In this document: positions 10,426 through 23,500 of the stretch, one piece after another | How positions within the stretch are numbered: position 1 is the first letter of the stretch | Layout of the letters: every line of letters starts with the position of its first letter | Origin: Cystobasidium ongulense | Lineage: Eukaryota; Basidiomycota; Cystobasidiomycetes; Cystobasidiales; Cystobasidiaceae | Assembly (NCBI GenBank): GCA_022835595.1 | Contig: BQUP01000003.1 | Span: forward strand, 1,288,975 to 1,352,974 | Direction of reading: 5' to 3' | DNA length: 64,000 nt | Notes under the pieces: model-generated | Told to the model about the DNA's origin: nothing | Database searches by the model: none | The model's input: the letters and a program-made list of their open reading frames with translations, nothing else | Position numbers and translations under genes: made by a program

Positions 10426-11876
10426 ATGAGGTTGGGCCCAGCAGACCTCTTCAAGGTGTTTACCATGCTGCTCACCATGGCCCGCCCAAGAGGCGACTAT
10501 GGCCATTCAGGAACTAGACCAGGCAAGGGACATGTGCTCAAGTTCGCTCACATCGGGCTTCAAGCCAACGGCCAAGTGCGTGAAACGCAATCTTCCCAGA
10601 GTCCTTTGGTCAACCCTTCTAGTAAGACTACGGTCACAAAGGACCTGTCCGTCAGCCACATACCTACAAATATCAACAGGACTCTCGCCAAGGACCGTAC
10701 GACCAAGTTGAGCCTTTCCCAAAGTCGCACCCTTACGACCAAGCCGACTTCGGCATCTCCCTCGAGTTCTACGTTAGCTTTGCCGCCCACTACAGCACGT
10801 AGCCACACATCTACTTACAAGCCGGTTGCAGAGCAAAAGTGCCCTGAAGGCTCTTCCTGGTTTGTACTCGAAGACGCTTTAGCTTCCGTTGACAAGAAGA
10901 CCTGGTCTCTTGATGCAGCAAATGGTGCGCTGATCTCGTTCGAGGATGGCATGAAAATGACCCTCAATCAGTCTGCCGTGAGTACGACCCAGTACGAGAA
11001 TTTTTCCGACTCTTACTCGCTAACACTCACCTGCTTGCCTGGGTCTTGTCAAAATGCCGTTTTAGAGATACGTCACTTTGACATCCCTGGACTCGTGAGT
11101 TATGCATCCCGCAAATCCCAGGTGTGGGCTTTGTAGCTGAGTTGATACTTGATGACATTCTCAGTTGGCTACCGCCAGTTACAGTCGAAGCGGACATCAA
11201 AGCCACCGGCGTCGGAGGTATCCCTTCTGTAAGACCCGTCATCTTTGGCCTATTCTAGCCCTGACGAATTTCCACCAGGCATTCGCAATGAAAGGGCCTG
11301 GAAATCAAGGTGCAGAGATTGACCTGGAAATCGTAGCTTACCAGCTTAAGAGTCAGAGTAAACCAACTTACCAGATGCAGCTCCCCATTTGGAAGGCGTC
11401 GGGGGAGACGGGCAAGACTGCTATTCGCCTGAAAAAAGATGGGTCAGAGGTAGCCGATACTACCTCTAACGGATGCTTCGAAGATTCGGGAAATTCTAAT
11501 GTAAAGGCGTGGGCGTACACCTACGAGAAGTACGACGCTCGCCAGTGGACCAATTACAAACTCGAATGGTCTGACAAATATATCAAATGGTACAGTGGCG
11601 GGCTGGAAAGAGTCACCTTTGAGAACAAGAAGGCGTCATCGTTCCCACATACAGCACTAGTACGTTAGCTCATGGAAAAGCTGTATTTTGATGTACACAC
11701 CTAAGCTGATAACATGCTTGTCAATACAGCCATTAACAGTTGGGCCGTGGGCCACGTCGCAAGGTAATACAGGTGATGTTGGCTGGGCTGGCCAAATGAG
11801 TTGGGACGTCAATCCTACGGCATCCATGAGCATTAGAAACGTAAGAATGTCGGGCTGTCGAGCAAAAGCCACATGA
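10426..11876 (+). CDS. GH16-family (concanavalin A-like) glucanase/transglycosidase
   Basis: Likely acts on cell-wall beta-glucan. After an N-terminal Ser/Thr/Lys-rich part of about 130 residues comes a jelly-roll domain: CPEGSSWFVLEDALASVD, then VTVEADIKATGVGGIP, then AFAMKGPGNQGAEIDLEIVA, and finally GWAGQMSWD. EIDLE matches the GH16 signature E-[ILV]-D-x-E, with first Glu as nucleophile and last as acid/base. Introns: 11097-11142 (acceptor CTGAG at 11142, which gives the frame running into VTVEADIK), one after GGIPS, and one after PHTAL. No convincing signal peptide is visible at the chosen start, so the true start may differ. The substrate cannot be deduced. Confidence 0.7.
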
Positions 11877-12139
11877 CAGGATTCCAGTTCCATCGTTTCT
11901 CGTTCAAGTTTAGGCTTTGTTTTGTTATGTTATGATGGTCAGGTATGTGCCAAGATTATGTGAAACTAGCTGCTCCCGCTGTGCTTTAGGTTGAAGGCTA
12001 GTTAAAAGTTACAACCACCAATAGGTTTGTCTGACGTGGTCCCCTTGGTCAGCCACCAGGGTCACTTCCTCCCGGCGGTGGCAACTGAGAGACTTGTATT
12101 GCGGCACACTAGCGCAACACCATCAGCGAAGACGCTCTT
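11877..12139. other. tail-to-tail spacer, GH16-like gene / CTR9
   Basis: 263 bp between convergent stop codons, presumably both 3' UTRs. No other signal seen. Confidence 0.4.
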
Positions 12140-15100
12140 CTACGCATCGTCGTCCGAATCCTCAATCATGGCTGGTGTACGGAACTGCTGCGCTTTCTTG
12201 CGCTTGTTCGGCCGCTTAATGGCATCTTCATCGTCCTCTTCTGCCGGTGCTGCTTCCTCATCATTCGCGGGAGCATCAGAAGCCGGTCCGATACCAGCAG
12301 CCTTGTCCGTTTGATTCTTCTTCTTGCCCTTTTTGCCGTCTGGTGCAGCCTTCTTCCGCTTCTTGGAAATTTTCTCCTCGCCCTCGCCATCTGGGACAAT
12401 GCCATCGTCTTCTTTCTTCTTACGGCCTTTGCCTTTCTTAGGCTTGTCTTCATCGTCGGTCTCCGGTTCGATGGGCTTTTGATACCAAGACTTACTGTCT
12501 TCGATGAGCTGTCTGCGCTGTGCGGCCAGTTCTTCCATCCGCTGTCTTTCGTCTTCGCGTTTCTTCCGCTCTTCTTCCGCCTGTCGAGCTCTCTCAGCTT
12601 CGCGATCGCGACGCGCCATCTCCACCTTGTTCTGCTCGTTATGCTCCCAGTCTTCTTGTTCCTTCATAGTCGTTGGTGCTCGTCTGACGAGTCCCTCGCC
12701 GTAACGTCGCCTTTGGTCGGCAAGGTCTGTACTGTAGATAATGTTGGGGTTTTTGTTCTCCGCTAGCTCGGCGAAAGATCTGCAGGGACCATCGTCAGCG
12801 ATGTCTAAGTAGGTTGACCTTGTTTCACGTACTCCTGCGCTGCTTCAGCATCAGACAAAGCAGTTTTAATTTCACCCAGGCGACGTTTGGCTGGTGGCAA
12901 ACCCTGCAAGAGCTCCAAACCTCGCTGTCTTATCAGACTGATGTTGAAGCGAATGGAATCATCCTCGGGAGCAAGCCGCGAAGCCTATAATCGGACTGTT
13001 AGCCGCAATATTTCGATGACCAGGTTTTACTTCAGGCTTCACTAACCTCTAATGCCGCATGAAGAGCCTCTTGAAGGGTGCTGAAGTTTTGATGCTTATT
13101 TGACTTGTGAAATTTGGCCCTTGCTAGATAAAGCAGCGTCGGAAGGTGTTTGTTATGGTAGAAGCGATTGTTGGCAGTCTCGAGCTAATGCGGTGCGCAA
13201 TTGGTTCGTCTCTTAGCCTGCGCCTACACCACCGAAACTGAGCCAAGGGCACTCACACTTTCAATAGCGCGCTCATACTCCTCGCGCATGAAATGACAGA
13301 GACCGATATTGACATAAACGTTGCCGTCATTCTCTGACTCTCTGACTTTGGCAAAGATAGAAAGAGCATCCCTGAGATTTCGCGCCCTCTGGTTGTTCGC
13401 TTGGACGGCAGTGTTACTGCCCGAAACTGCGGCAATCTTCCCTCCTAAATTATTCTCGGCGAGGGCGATGGCCAATCCTTGTGCAGCGAAAAGACAGGTT
13501 GGGTCCAGCTGTAGCACACGATCGAAAGCCTCACACGCTCTAAAGAAGCGGGAGACCCGATCTTTGGCAGCATCTGGTTTAGGGTCTTTGTTCTCGCGAG
13601 CTTGTTGATACAGAAGATGCGCCATTGCGCACATCGCGTACACGTCGGTCTTGTTGAAGTCTTTTAGAGTCATGACCGCGAAGTCTTTGGCAGCCGAATA
13701 GTTGCCGATCTCGACGAGAAAGTAAACGTATAATGCCCGAAGATCGAGATGCCCGGGCTGCGCTGTCAGCGCGGCCTTGAGGAAATCACTGCATCGCTCG
13801 TGCTGCTTGTTTCCTAGCGCCAGAGCTGCGAGCCGTGCTTTGGCTACAGTCGGCAAGCCAAGGTTTTCGATTAGCACGTAAAAACAAGAAAGCTGCCTCA
13901 CCGCGACTGACCTTCAATGAACTCTGGATGGCGCGCTAACAGACGCTGTTCGTACAGCTGTGCTGCCTCTTCTTTCTGTCCTTTCGCCTCCATGACAACT
14001 CCGAGATTGTACATTAGGGTCATCATCACAGCATCACCTTCGGTAGACGATATTCCTGCCTTTTCGCTGTTGCGCTGTCTCTCGAGATCCAACCGAATAG
14101 CCTCTTCAAAGCGTTCTTGTGCAGAGTCAAACTGATTGCGGGCATATTCCAGACTACCGATGTTGCACAGTAACTGTGGTGGTACGCTACCGGTAGCCAT
14201 CGATTTGGCGTCCATATCGCCTTCTTGTGCACCCTCTTCGTTATCTAAGCGTACAGATAAACTTTGCCTATAAGCATTGAGTGCTTTGCTAGGGTCATCT
14301 CCCGTCCATAGCCTGGCTATATCGATATAAAGATCCGGATCACGAGCAACCTGCTGGAGGCGCGCACCCAGTGGATCCAGGGCGCCGACTGCACTCGCTG
14401 TCCCAGGCTTGGCTTGGAACATGGTGACGAGTTGATCAAACAGTTCCCGAGCTTTGCTTTTATCTGAAGCGGCGTCTGTACCGCTGGTGACAATAGTCGT
14501 GACTGAGCTCGAGGTGAACGCTGATCTTGCTTGGAGTGCGGCCAGAGGCGCTAGCGCTTCGACACAATGTGGTTGCTTCCGGAGGATATTTTCAAAAGTA
14601 TTGATGGCTGAAGGGTAATCCTTCTTTTGAATATACATTTGACCAACAGCTAGAGAAGCGACGAGCTGGTCGGGATTGGCCTCTGCTGCCAGCAGGTAGT
14701 GTCGCGTCGCTTCTTCAGCCTTGTCCTGAGCATGGAGGGCTCGCGCTATCGCTAGCTGGCCCTCTGAGATTACAGCTCTGGCGTCGCCGTGCTGGACTGC
14801 AAGCTCAGCAAGCTTAATGACGGTGTCCCACTTTGTGCTCGATACGAGAAAGTAGCCAGAGAGCGCGGCGGCGGTCGCTGCGCAAGTCTTATCGCTGGAC
14901 CAGGCCTGCTGAACGTATTGTACTCCTTCAGAGTATGTTTCCGCGCGTTCTTCCTCGTCCAGACGTGGATTCCGAGCTGCGTTCATGTAGCTGAGACCGA
15001 GAAGCAGGGCTGCCCCGGAGCTGTTCTTGCCAGGGTTCTTGACAGTCGAGCGGAGCCAAGCTTTCCTCGCTAAGGTGTGCTCGCCCAAGTTCCAGAAGCA

Positions 15101-15845
15101 GAGACCAATACCGATCCGTGGGTCGGGAAGAAAGTTGGGTGCGAGGGAGAGGACGGACTGGTACAGCTTGAGGGCGGCTCTGAACTGCCGGCGGACGTAC
15201 AGGATACGGGCTTTGCCCATCAGCGCGAAGAGATGCTGTGGACATTTCGACAGGGTGTACTCGTAGATACGGAAGGCTTCGTCGAATCTGCCCATGAGGA
15301 GGTATATGTTGGCTGTGATAGACGGGGAGTTGTATCAGCTGGGAGGCCAGGCCTGCGTCAGCCCAACACCACCCACCTTTGGTGTCCAACACAAAGCCGT
15401 TCTGCGGATCAATGGCCTCTGCAGCGGTGATGTGTCCAATTGCTCGCTGGAAGAGCGCTGCTTTTGGTTCGCCTTTTGCCGTGTACTGGCGCGGGCTGGG
15501 AATGACCGTCTTTGGCGCAGAGCGGCTCTCGCGGACGGCATAGCTGGCGAGGATACAGTGCAGCGGGACAAGCGAGTCTCTGTCGTCGCGCTCGCTGAAA
15601 GCCTCGATGGCGCGCTCGCCCAGCTGGGTCGCAATGTCGGTCCTGCCTCTGCGGCGGTATTCGTCGAGGACTGCGATCCAGTAGCGGACGGCGGTCTTTT
15701 CAGAGCGGAAGAGCTCGGAGATCTCGGCTGGCGAGTCGTCGGACAGCTCTGCGAGGTTGATGACCAGCAGTTCCTGCGAGAGCAGCGGGATCTCGATGAC
15801 TCTTCCTGGGCCCGCTGCTGGAGCTGGGGCTTGGAGCTCTGCCAT
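12140..15845 (-). CDS. CTR9: Paf1 complex subunit CTR9 (TPR protein)
   Basis: Scaffold of the RNA polymerase II-associated Paf1 complex (elongation, H2B ubiquitylation). The N-terminus reads IEIPLLSQELLVINLAEL, then ISELFRSEKTAVRYWIAVL. A long series of tetratricopeptide units follows, for example RAALKLYQSVLSLAPNFL, IGLCFWNLGEHTLARKAW and VYVNIGLCHFMREEYERAIE. The C-terminus is highly charged, with Lys-rich runs and a final acidic EDSDDDA. Several short introns split the last third; about 1,100 residues in all. A 302-codon open frame on the opposite strand (15294-16202) is a codon-bias shadow. Start 15845 is the only Met in frame before the conserved block. Confidence 0.93.
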
Positions 15846-16381
15846 GATGGCGGGCAGCTTGCCTTGGTTGGCTCTCTCTTTCCTCGAATGCTCCCTGTAT
15901 CCTCTGGCAGCAGTGCTGTGCTGTCTGCGTCTTGCTCGTTGAGGGTCCTCGTGGAAGTAAGTGTTGGCAAGAGCGAAAGAGCAAAGGCAAAGTTGAGAAG
16001 ATGTGCAGTGGAAATCAGGATTGTAAACATGCTCGCGTCAGCCTGCAGCACTCTTCATGTAACACGACTGTGCTGTATTACATCCTTGAATCAATCACCT
16101 TCTGCCTGCTTTACTCAATCTTCGGATGGACCTTGTGGGATGGATAGAGCACGTGCAGTGGAAAAGGCGAGATGTATGGAAAGGTATCGTTTTCGAAAGT
16201 GAGTCTGTGTCTTAGCATTAAAGAACATTAGGACACTATGCCTACACAAACTCTCAAGGCTCGTGTCAGACTCGTTGTAGGAAGGGGTACCACTTGCAAT
16301 CTAAAAAGATTATACTTACAATCTGATGTCTATTGATGCTTAAACAACGATGCTATTGCTAAGAGCGACTTGAAGGACGCT
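15846..16381. other. CTR9 upstream / phytase-like 3' region
   Basis: 536 bp holding the CTR9 promoter and the 3' end of the phosphatase gene, both on the minus strand. No RNA gene, repeat or conserved motif recognised. Confidence 0.4.
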
Positions 16382-18109
16382 TCAATCGCTCCGAAAACAC
16401 TGTTTCCACTTCTCCTGCCCCTCTACCCGTGAAAAACGCTGACTATCGACGAATGCCTTCAAAGTGCACATACCATTCTGGTCCGTACTGCACATCGTCA
16501 TGTTTAGCAAGGCATCGTTCGCCAAGACTCGGACTCTTTTAATGCCATCCCTGCAGGCCAGCCTTTCAACCGCAATTCGCCCAGCGAAAGGTGCTATATG
16601 GCCGAATCTCCAGGCTCGCTCTTGGTTGACGCGGTCTAACGGCATATCCTCCCCAGTACTTGAGAAGAGCCCCATGGCGGAAACAATGGCAGCCATGCTA
16701 GTCAGAAAATGCACATCTTCCGTCAAGTCGGACCAGCATGAAAGGAGAAGTATTCAAATCAATAGACCTACGTGTTGTCATGGCTGAAGTCGGCGTACAC
16801 ACCCTGTCCCAGTGGGAAGGTGTCTTTGTGACTATCGAGTGTGGAATTGGTTTGCGTGCAGTCCTCCACTTGACGGTCTGTTAGCCTTGCAATAAGCTCG
16901 CTGACATAGCCAACCCCTAGAACAGGCCCTAGAGGATTGCCATAGCCTGTATTGTAGTATTTCTCCAGGTCCTACAGGGGAGATTCAGTTGTTGTTAATC
17001 AATTACTGACTGAATCCGTTCATAGCGAAGCTGCTCACATTATAGTACTCGTACTGGCGGAACTCTTGTTCTGTGAAAAGGGCGCAGAACTTGCTGACCC
17101 GCTCATCCGCAACGCTTTGAAAAGAACACATACTCATGAGAATGAGAACGTCTAGAGTGGTGATGTTATAGTTTTTGACTTGATGTTGCAGCCGGAAAGC
17201 TATTGGGATGGTGAAGGTTTCCGCCCATTGCCAGTGCCGATGCAGCGCTTTATGCTGAGGGCAGCCATTATTTGCCAGGGTGTCGTTGGACTGGTGAAGA
17301 AATAGGTAAGCAGCTGTACCCTTTGTGGAACAATGGACGAAGATTTACAGTTTTCGCATCAGAGATTACCAAGGCAGGTGCCACTTTTAGTCCTCCTTTC
17401 GAAGCTGCATTTAGAGCTTTGAAGGTTCAAGCTACGTTAAATGGGGGACTAGTCGGGTTGAGAGGGAAGAAAAAGATAGTACACACTTTGGGACCAGTGC
17501 TTTGCAGTATCGGCCACACGCTGGCTGCTCGAGGCACGGACAAAGATGCCTTTTTGACTGGCAAGATGCCCGTAGCGCTGATAAGCGCAGCGAGCAGATG
17601 CTCTAGATCTGCGTAGTGAAGGGTGTGAGATGAGCGAGATTTTCTGAGAATCCTACATTTCTACCCAGGACTCACTCCTGGATACCAAATGGGACAAGAT
17701 CCTCGGTGCCCAGATTATAGGAGTAGTCGAGCAGCCAGGAGAGAGTGGAAGTCGTTCCGTGATTGAAGACAGCGGACTGTATACGCGATATACTGGCTTT
17801 GAGAATGCGCTCAGCACCTTTTGTAGGGAATCGAGAGCCGTGTCGGTGCAGTATGTGGACCTGATCTATTGAACACTCTTCCGGGGGAGGAGTGTATTGG
17901 CCCGCCGGGAACCAGGGAGAATACTGTGCGAGGTGATTGAATGTGGATGGGGGTAGCTTGTTGCTATGGTCGCAGTGCGAGGTGTGTTGCTGGTGTACGA
18001 AGGGTAGCTGTGCATGGCTGTCGGAATTGACGGTGTAGTTGGGGGTAGCCGAGGCAGGATATGCCGCCCCCAAGGTGCAGAGGAGGGCCAGCAGCAGCAG
18101 AGAGAGCAT
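16382..18109 (-). CDS. secreted histidine acid phosphatase, phytase-like
   Basis: Hydrolyses phosphate monoesters, probably phytate, outside the cell. A hydrophobic signal peptide starts at [17 protein letters not shown]. The catalytic motif [14 protein letters not shown] holds the nucleophile His of RHGxRx[19 protein letters not shown] follows in a later exon, and the proton-donor motif YADFSHDNT is near 16770-16800; 'YADFSHDN' is typical of fungal 3-phytases. At least seven exons; the C-terminal exon starts at about 16726. About 460 residues expected. It is divergent from CAF1. Phytase rather than general acid phosphatase is inferred from the motif wording only. Confidence 0.85.
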
Positions 18110-18718
18110 CGTAGGGTGTATCTTGTCTATCTAATGGCCGCCAGTGTTCGGACAGGCGTGTTAGCAAGACATGTCAGATGTAGGCATGTGTTGTAATTCG
18201 GCAGGTCTTGACGCAGGCAGCATACGAGCTTGACGAGCTCGAGGCAGAGTGTATCGTTTCTTGACGGTGTCAGTATACTTGCAATGAAGAGAGTCAGCCA
18301 GTTGGAGGTAGTCCAAGCAGTACATATGCATCTTCCAACTCGCCACTGGGACCTCTACAGCATCCTCACCCAACTTCGACATCCATGCAGCTCTCTTCTT
18401 GACCACATCGACCACAAGCAAAAACAACACGCAAGCAAGCAAGCACGCCGGCATCACCGCCATACCCGCAAGCCACACACTCTGGCGCCCTCGCACACCA
18501 CGCCGGGACTGCTGGCGCTCGCTCGACTCTCTCCAGCGCCGTCCACCAGCAGCGAGAACAGCACCAGCGCGCTGAGCAGCAGCATCTCTGCAGCGGGCAG
18601 ACAGACACGCAGGTCCAAGCTGCATCGCGAGGGCAGAGGCGGCTCCATTTCGGCCGCTCCATCTCCCAAGTACCGCGGCGGCGCTGGCTCAGAGGACGGC
18701 AGCGTTGCAGGACCTAGC
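18110..18718. promoter_or_regulatory. divergent promoter region, phytase-like / CAF1
   Basis: 609 bp between the two starts. The CAF1 frame stays open upstream to 18230, so part may code if an earlier Met is used. That stretch is Ser/His/Arg-rich with no domain and reads like 5' UTR. Confidence 0.4.
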
Positions 18719-20287
18719 ATGGCCCAGTATCGCAGCTATGGCCAGCAGGCGCAGCAGCAGCAGCAGCAGCAGCAATCCAGCTCTCAACATGCATATGCAG
18801 GAGCCGCTGCTGCCAACAGCCAGACCTCGGGCAGGTTCTCGCCGGCAGCCGCAAGGACGCCTCAGGCTGGATACTCGCAGCAGCAGCAAATGCAGATGCA
18901 ACAGCAACAGCAACAGCAACACCTCCACCAACAACAGCATCCTTCCGCGCATCAGTCGCAGTCTCAAAGCCAGTCCCAGTCTCAGTCTCAGCCCCAGCAG
19001 CAGGCCGCCGCTTCCCAGCGACCCGTCTCGCCGCCCAACGAGGAACCCTCAAACGGCATCGTCGACGTCTACGCATCCAACCTCGACGCAGAGCTGCAGC
19101 ATATACGAGATGCAATTGAACGCTATCCATTTGTCGCGATGGACACAGAGTTCCCTGGCGTCGTCGCTCGCCCCATTGGCAACTTTCGATCCAGCTCAGA
19201 CTACCATTATCAGACCTTGAGGTGGGCTGATTGATAGAACATTTAGGGCCATCTTCAGCTGACACGACACTCTTCATTTAGATGCAACGTAGATCTTCTC
19301 CGCATAATCCAGCTCGGAATCACCCTCGCAGACGAGCAGGGCAACCTTGCCGAACCCGTCAGCACGTGGCAATTCAACTTTCGCTTCTCCCTTGACGACG
19401 ACATGTATGCGCCCGAGAGCATAGACTTGCTCACAAACAGCGGTATCAACTTTAAGAAGCACGAAGAGTATGGAATCGACGTGCAGACGTTTGGCGAGCT
19501 TCTCATTTCCTCGGGTCTAGTACTGCTGGACGACGTCAAGTGGATTAGCTTTCACAGGTAAGCACATTCAACGAAAGTGCATCTATACACATTGCTAATG
19601 GTCTGTCTAATCACAGCGGATATGACTTTGGCTACCTCCTCAAGCTGGTCTCGTGCGCCCCCTTACCGTCGACAGAGACCGAGTTTTTTGAGCTGCTCAA
19701 GATTTGGTTCCCGTGCATTTACGATATAAGTGAGTGCCGAGCAGTAGACTGCCTGTCCACTAGCGAGTCCTGACGGCATGCTTTATCTCGCTGCAGAACA
19801 CCTTATGCGGAGCTGCAAGTCGCTGAAAGGAGGACTGCAGGATGTCGCAGACGAGTTACAGGTGCCAAGGATAGGCCCTCAACATCAAGCAGGGTCAGAT
19901 AGTCTACTCACCGCCTCGACATTCTTCAAGATGCGATCACGCTTTTTCGAGGACGAGATTGACCCAAAGTACCTGGGAACACTGTACGGTCTCGGCAACG
20001 CATCCAACCAGTTCCATCAGACACAATCATCTGGCAGTGGGATAGCTGGGAATAGCAGCACTCCGCACATGCAGTCAGCGGGGATGCCCACGCCGGGCGG
20101 AATGTCGCTGGCAGCGGGTCCTGCGATACCACCAGTCGCTAGTGCTGCGCTTCCCATCAGAGATCCGTTTGCAAGTCCGTTCAAGCTGAATGCATCTGGA
20201 ACGCCTGGGGGCACTGCTGGCGATTTACCCCATACGTCGAGTCCATCGCCTGGAGGTGCGCTGCGAGGAATGGGTCTTGCTGTATAG
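18719..20287 (+). CDS. CAF1: CCR4-NOT deadenylase CAF1/POP2
   Basis: Poly(A)-shortening 3' exonuclease of the CCR4-NOT complex. After a Gln/Ser-rich N-terminal extension of about 115 residues the catalytic domain begins [20 protein letters not shown]. The DEDD residues are visible: Asp and Glu in MDTEFPGVV, Asp in SGYDFGYLL, and Asp in [10 protein letters not shown]. Also conserved are [14 protein letters not shown] and WQFNFRFSL. Four exons. The domain is followed by a Pro/Ser/Gly-rich tail ending ALRGMGLAV. Start set at [10 protein letters not shown] (18719); the frame is open upstream, so a longer form cannot be excluded. Yeast Pop2 also has a Gln-rich leader. Confidence 0.93.
18749..18775 (+). 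repeat. CAG microsatellite coding polyglutamine
   Basis: A run of about seven CAG codons in the CAF1 leader, followed by further CAG/CAA tracts near 18880-18940 and a (CAGTCT/CAGTCC)n tract near 18955-18990. These are length-variable candidates. Confidence 0.8.
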
Positions 20288-20546
20288 GATGTTTGCAGAA
20301 TCTACGTGTCGTTGCTCGTTGTAGCTCTAGTGTTGTACTCGAACCCTACCAGTCTTTGGGGTCGAGATGCCTGGGAGCAGTATGTGTAGAGAGTCGACCT
20401 CTGCAACGGAATGAAGCTGTCTGTCTGCTCATAGCACTCCATCATTCACTTTGTGTCCATCCAGCTGACTTTCTTTGGCCATTCTTCTTTTTTAAACCAA
20501 CCGAAACCACGAAGAACACGAAAGCCAACGGACAGAGAAGGAGGAG

Positions 20547-23500
20547 ATGGAGCGGACATGGCTCGAGGCGCTCGCAGCGCACGCCGTGTTCAGCAGCTCG
20601 TCGTCGTCGTCGTCGCTGGCCTCTGCAGCGCATCACGGCGAACAGCTGCCGCCGAGTCCTGGACTGTCGACAGTTGCGAGCTTCCACGGCGACGAGTCGA
20701 CGACGTTTGCGGATAGCCACGCACACGGCAGCGAGAGCGCCGTCCACCGACATCAAGCGACGTGCGTTGTGCGCAAGACTGAGCTGCTCGTTGCGGCTGG
20801 CAGCGCAATCCGCCTGGCCGACCTGGCCCACTTCAAGACGCGGGTAGAGGCTGCATCTGGACAAGAGCGAGTGGATGAGGACGTCCGTGGTGGATATGGA
20901 GGTGATACGACTGCTGCAGACTATGCAGGCCCATCCACGCTGGGAAGCTTCAAGGTAGTCTTGCCCTTGCAGCGTGAACCGAGAGAGCAGCAATCCATTA
21001 AAGCTGATCCTTGCAACAACCGCCAAACCGCAGACGCTCGCAACGCCAGCTATCGACTTTGAGATTCTCTCCCTCGTGCCATCGCCTTCGTCGCGCTATG
21101 TCGCGGCCGTCGGAGCTTCCCAGGTCGTCGTCGTCCAGCTCCCACGTCGAGGCTGGGGATCCCTCGTCGGGCGGAGTATTGAATGCAGGTGAGTGAATGC
21201 AGACGTCTAGCTCACTTGCATTGCATCCTGCTGCTTTACTGAACAAGTGATTAATGTTCGCAGCCAGGATCCAGTCGGGCCTTTCTACCACACCCGCTCG
21301 TCAACTGCAATTGCCCAGGTTTCCTTCCATCCTTGGGGAGTTGACGATACTACCCTCCTCGTCCTCACATCAGACGGTCTGCTGCGCGAGTATGACATCC
21401 TCGAAGATCCAGAAGAGCCAACCCAAGTACTCGACTTTAGCCAGGCCGACAGTGGGCGCTCGGTACCGCCAGTAGAGCCCCTCCCTCATCGTGGAGTGCG
21501 CTATGGCCTGAACAGCACACCTTCCCGTCGGCGAGAGAACTCTGCGTCTGCTACGCCATCGCGTCGCCGTTCTCGCTCGAGATCCAGATCGCGCTCAATG
21601 TCAAGAGCGACTCCTTCGCATAGCCTGAATCACGGCAAGACCGGCATGTTTGGGCTCACCGAAGACACCTCGTCGAAAGCAGTCTCTTTTTGCTTTGGAA
21701 AAGGCGACAGCGACTGGGCTCCATTCACGCTCTACTGTTTGATGGCAAGCGGTGACCTCTTTTGCATCTGTCCATATCTCCCGAAAACAGCGTGGGTTGG
21801 CATTCCATTAGTGCTCTACGATATCGTTGATAGGCAACTAATGTTCTCAATGTGGACAGGCACGTGCCCGCACTACTACTAGATTCGCTTCTGGCACTCA
21901 CGTCCGCGAAAATCAATCATCTCACCACGCCAGAGCCGGCCACTCAGCTATCATTGTATGAGAAACGGGAAATGGAAGCCGAGTATTCAGCGCAGCTCAA
22001 GTTCTTGCAAGCTCTCCTAGAGCAGCGTCAACACAAAGGTGCAGCCGAAGACGATTCAAGCATAGATAGCGACGATGAGCTTATATCAGTCAAGTATCCC
22101 GCCTACCTGCGAAGAGTGCCAGCGCGGCAAGGCCCATTCCTCCTGCAACCCGCACCTCGCGAGCTTGACTCGGACGATGACGAGCCAGCAGCGTCCGACC
22201 TCGTCTATATGCTTATGCAGCCCGACACAACAAAGGAGGACGACGAAGATGCTTCCACTGCACTCGGCTTAGTGCTCATGTCGTATGAGAATGGTAAGCT
22301 CGACATCTGCGTAGATGTTGCCAAGGTGGAGGCAACATGGTCCAAGCAAGACAGTGAAGCCGTAAGCCACTGCATCTACCACGTCTCGTCGTGCTTAGCG
22401 CTGACGCAACAGTTCAACGATGTCTTTCAACAGAGCCTCCCCTCCCTGCTGGTCTACGAGAGTATCGATCTGCTCGGACCAAGCCGTACATCCCTGTCAG
22501 ACGGCCCAGTCTTGCTGCTTGCCGACCCCGAATACTCTGATATTGTATACGCTCAGCACAATCTGGGAGTACATTCGATCTCACTCAGGCCGATAGTTGA
22601 TATGTTTGCATCGAGCGCAGCTGCTTCAAGCCTCTCGACAGTGTTAGAGAAGGCAAAAGGCTCTGAAGTAACCTGGCTATTGCAGGAGCGCCTCGAACGG
22701 AACGAAGAGTCTTTCTTCAGGGACGCAGTCATCGGTGTCTCTACCATCAACGATGTGTACCTCGGGTATGCTGTGATCGTCTTGCACGCCAACATGCATG
22801 TCACCGGAATTGAACTGGCGCTCCGCTCCGAGCGCGATGTGGATGTCGACCTCGCCGGAACATCACTGTCAACACAAAATGTCAATGGGAATGCTGTACA
22901 AAGTACCGTGGGATCCCACTATGCCGCATTCGCAGGCGCTAGGGACTTCGTTCTGCCAGAGCTCCTCACGAAGAACGGCTCTTCGCGCCGACTTTCAACA
23001 CGCTATGCCTCTCCCCCACCGTCTTCATCGCATGGCTCTCGAGCTTCGCGAGATGCACAGCCCAAGATGGAACTCACAATTGAGGCTCTTCGCTTCGTTG
23101 GCGGCACGATTGAAGGTTTGGACAAGAGTATCCGGGAGCTCATATCGGCTGCCAACGCAGTCCAAGACAGATTAGGAGATCAACTTGAGGAGATTCCCCG
23201 ACAGGTCGACAAGCTCGTCGGTATAGAAGACGATGTCGAGAAGAAGAAAACAGAAATGAGTAATGCTGTTCTTACACGGTTGGACGATGTCAAGCGAAAC
23301 CAACAGATCATTGCCTCGAGAGCGGATAAGATCTTACAAAGATTGATTGATGCCAGTCAACCTGATCTTTCAGTCTACGAAAAACGCTGGATAGAAGAGT
23401 TGGAGCGAGTAGAACACACTGTCGGCTCTGCTGCCGATCGCAAGTCGTTGGAAAGTCGTGCAGAACGGCTGAAAGAGCAGCTTGATGTGCTTAGGCCGCG

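Noticed and set aside
15294-16202. 302-codon open frame on the plus strand over the CTR9 5' half
   Set aside because: It lies opposite well-conserved CTR9 coding sequence, has no domain, and runs through the CTR9 start region. Long antisense frames are expected here from codon bias.
18689-19277. Leu-rich or Ala-rich minus-strand frames that look like membrane proteins
   Set aside because: They are translations of the CAG/CAA repeats of CAF1 from the other strand.
20957-20987. A 31-nt intron in NUP82 between SFK and a downstream frame
   Set aside because: Too short to splice, and the acceptor at 21030 gives an intron of ordinary size that joins SFK to TLATPAIDFE in phase, matching the family.
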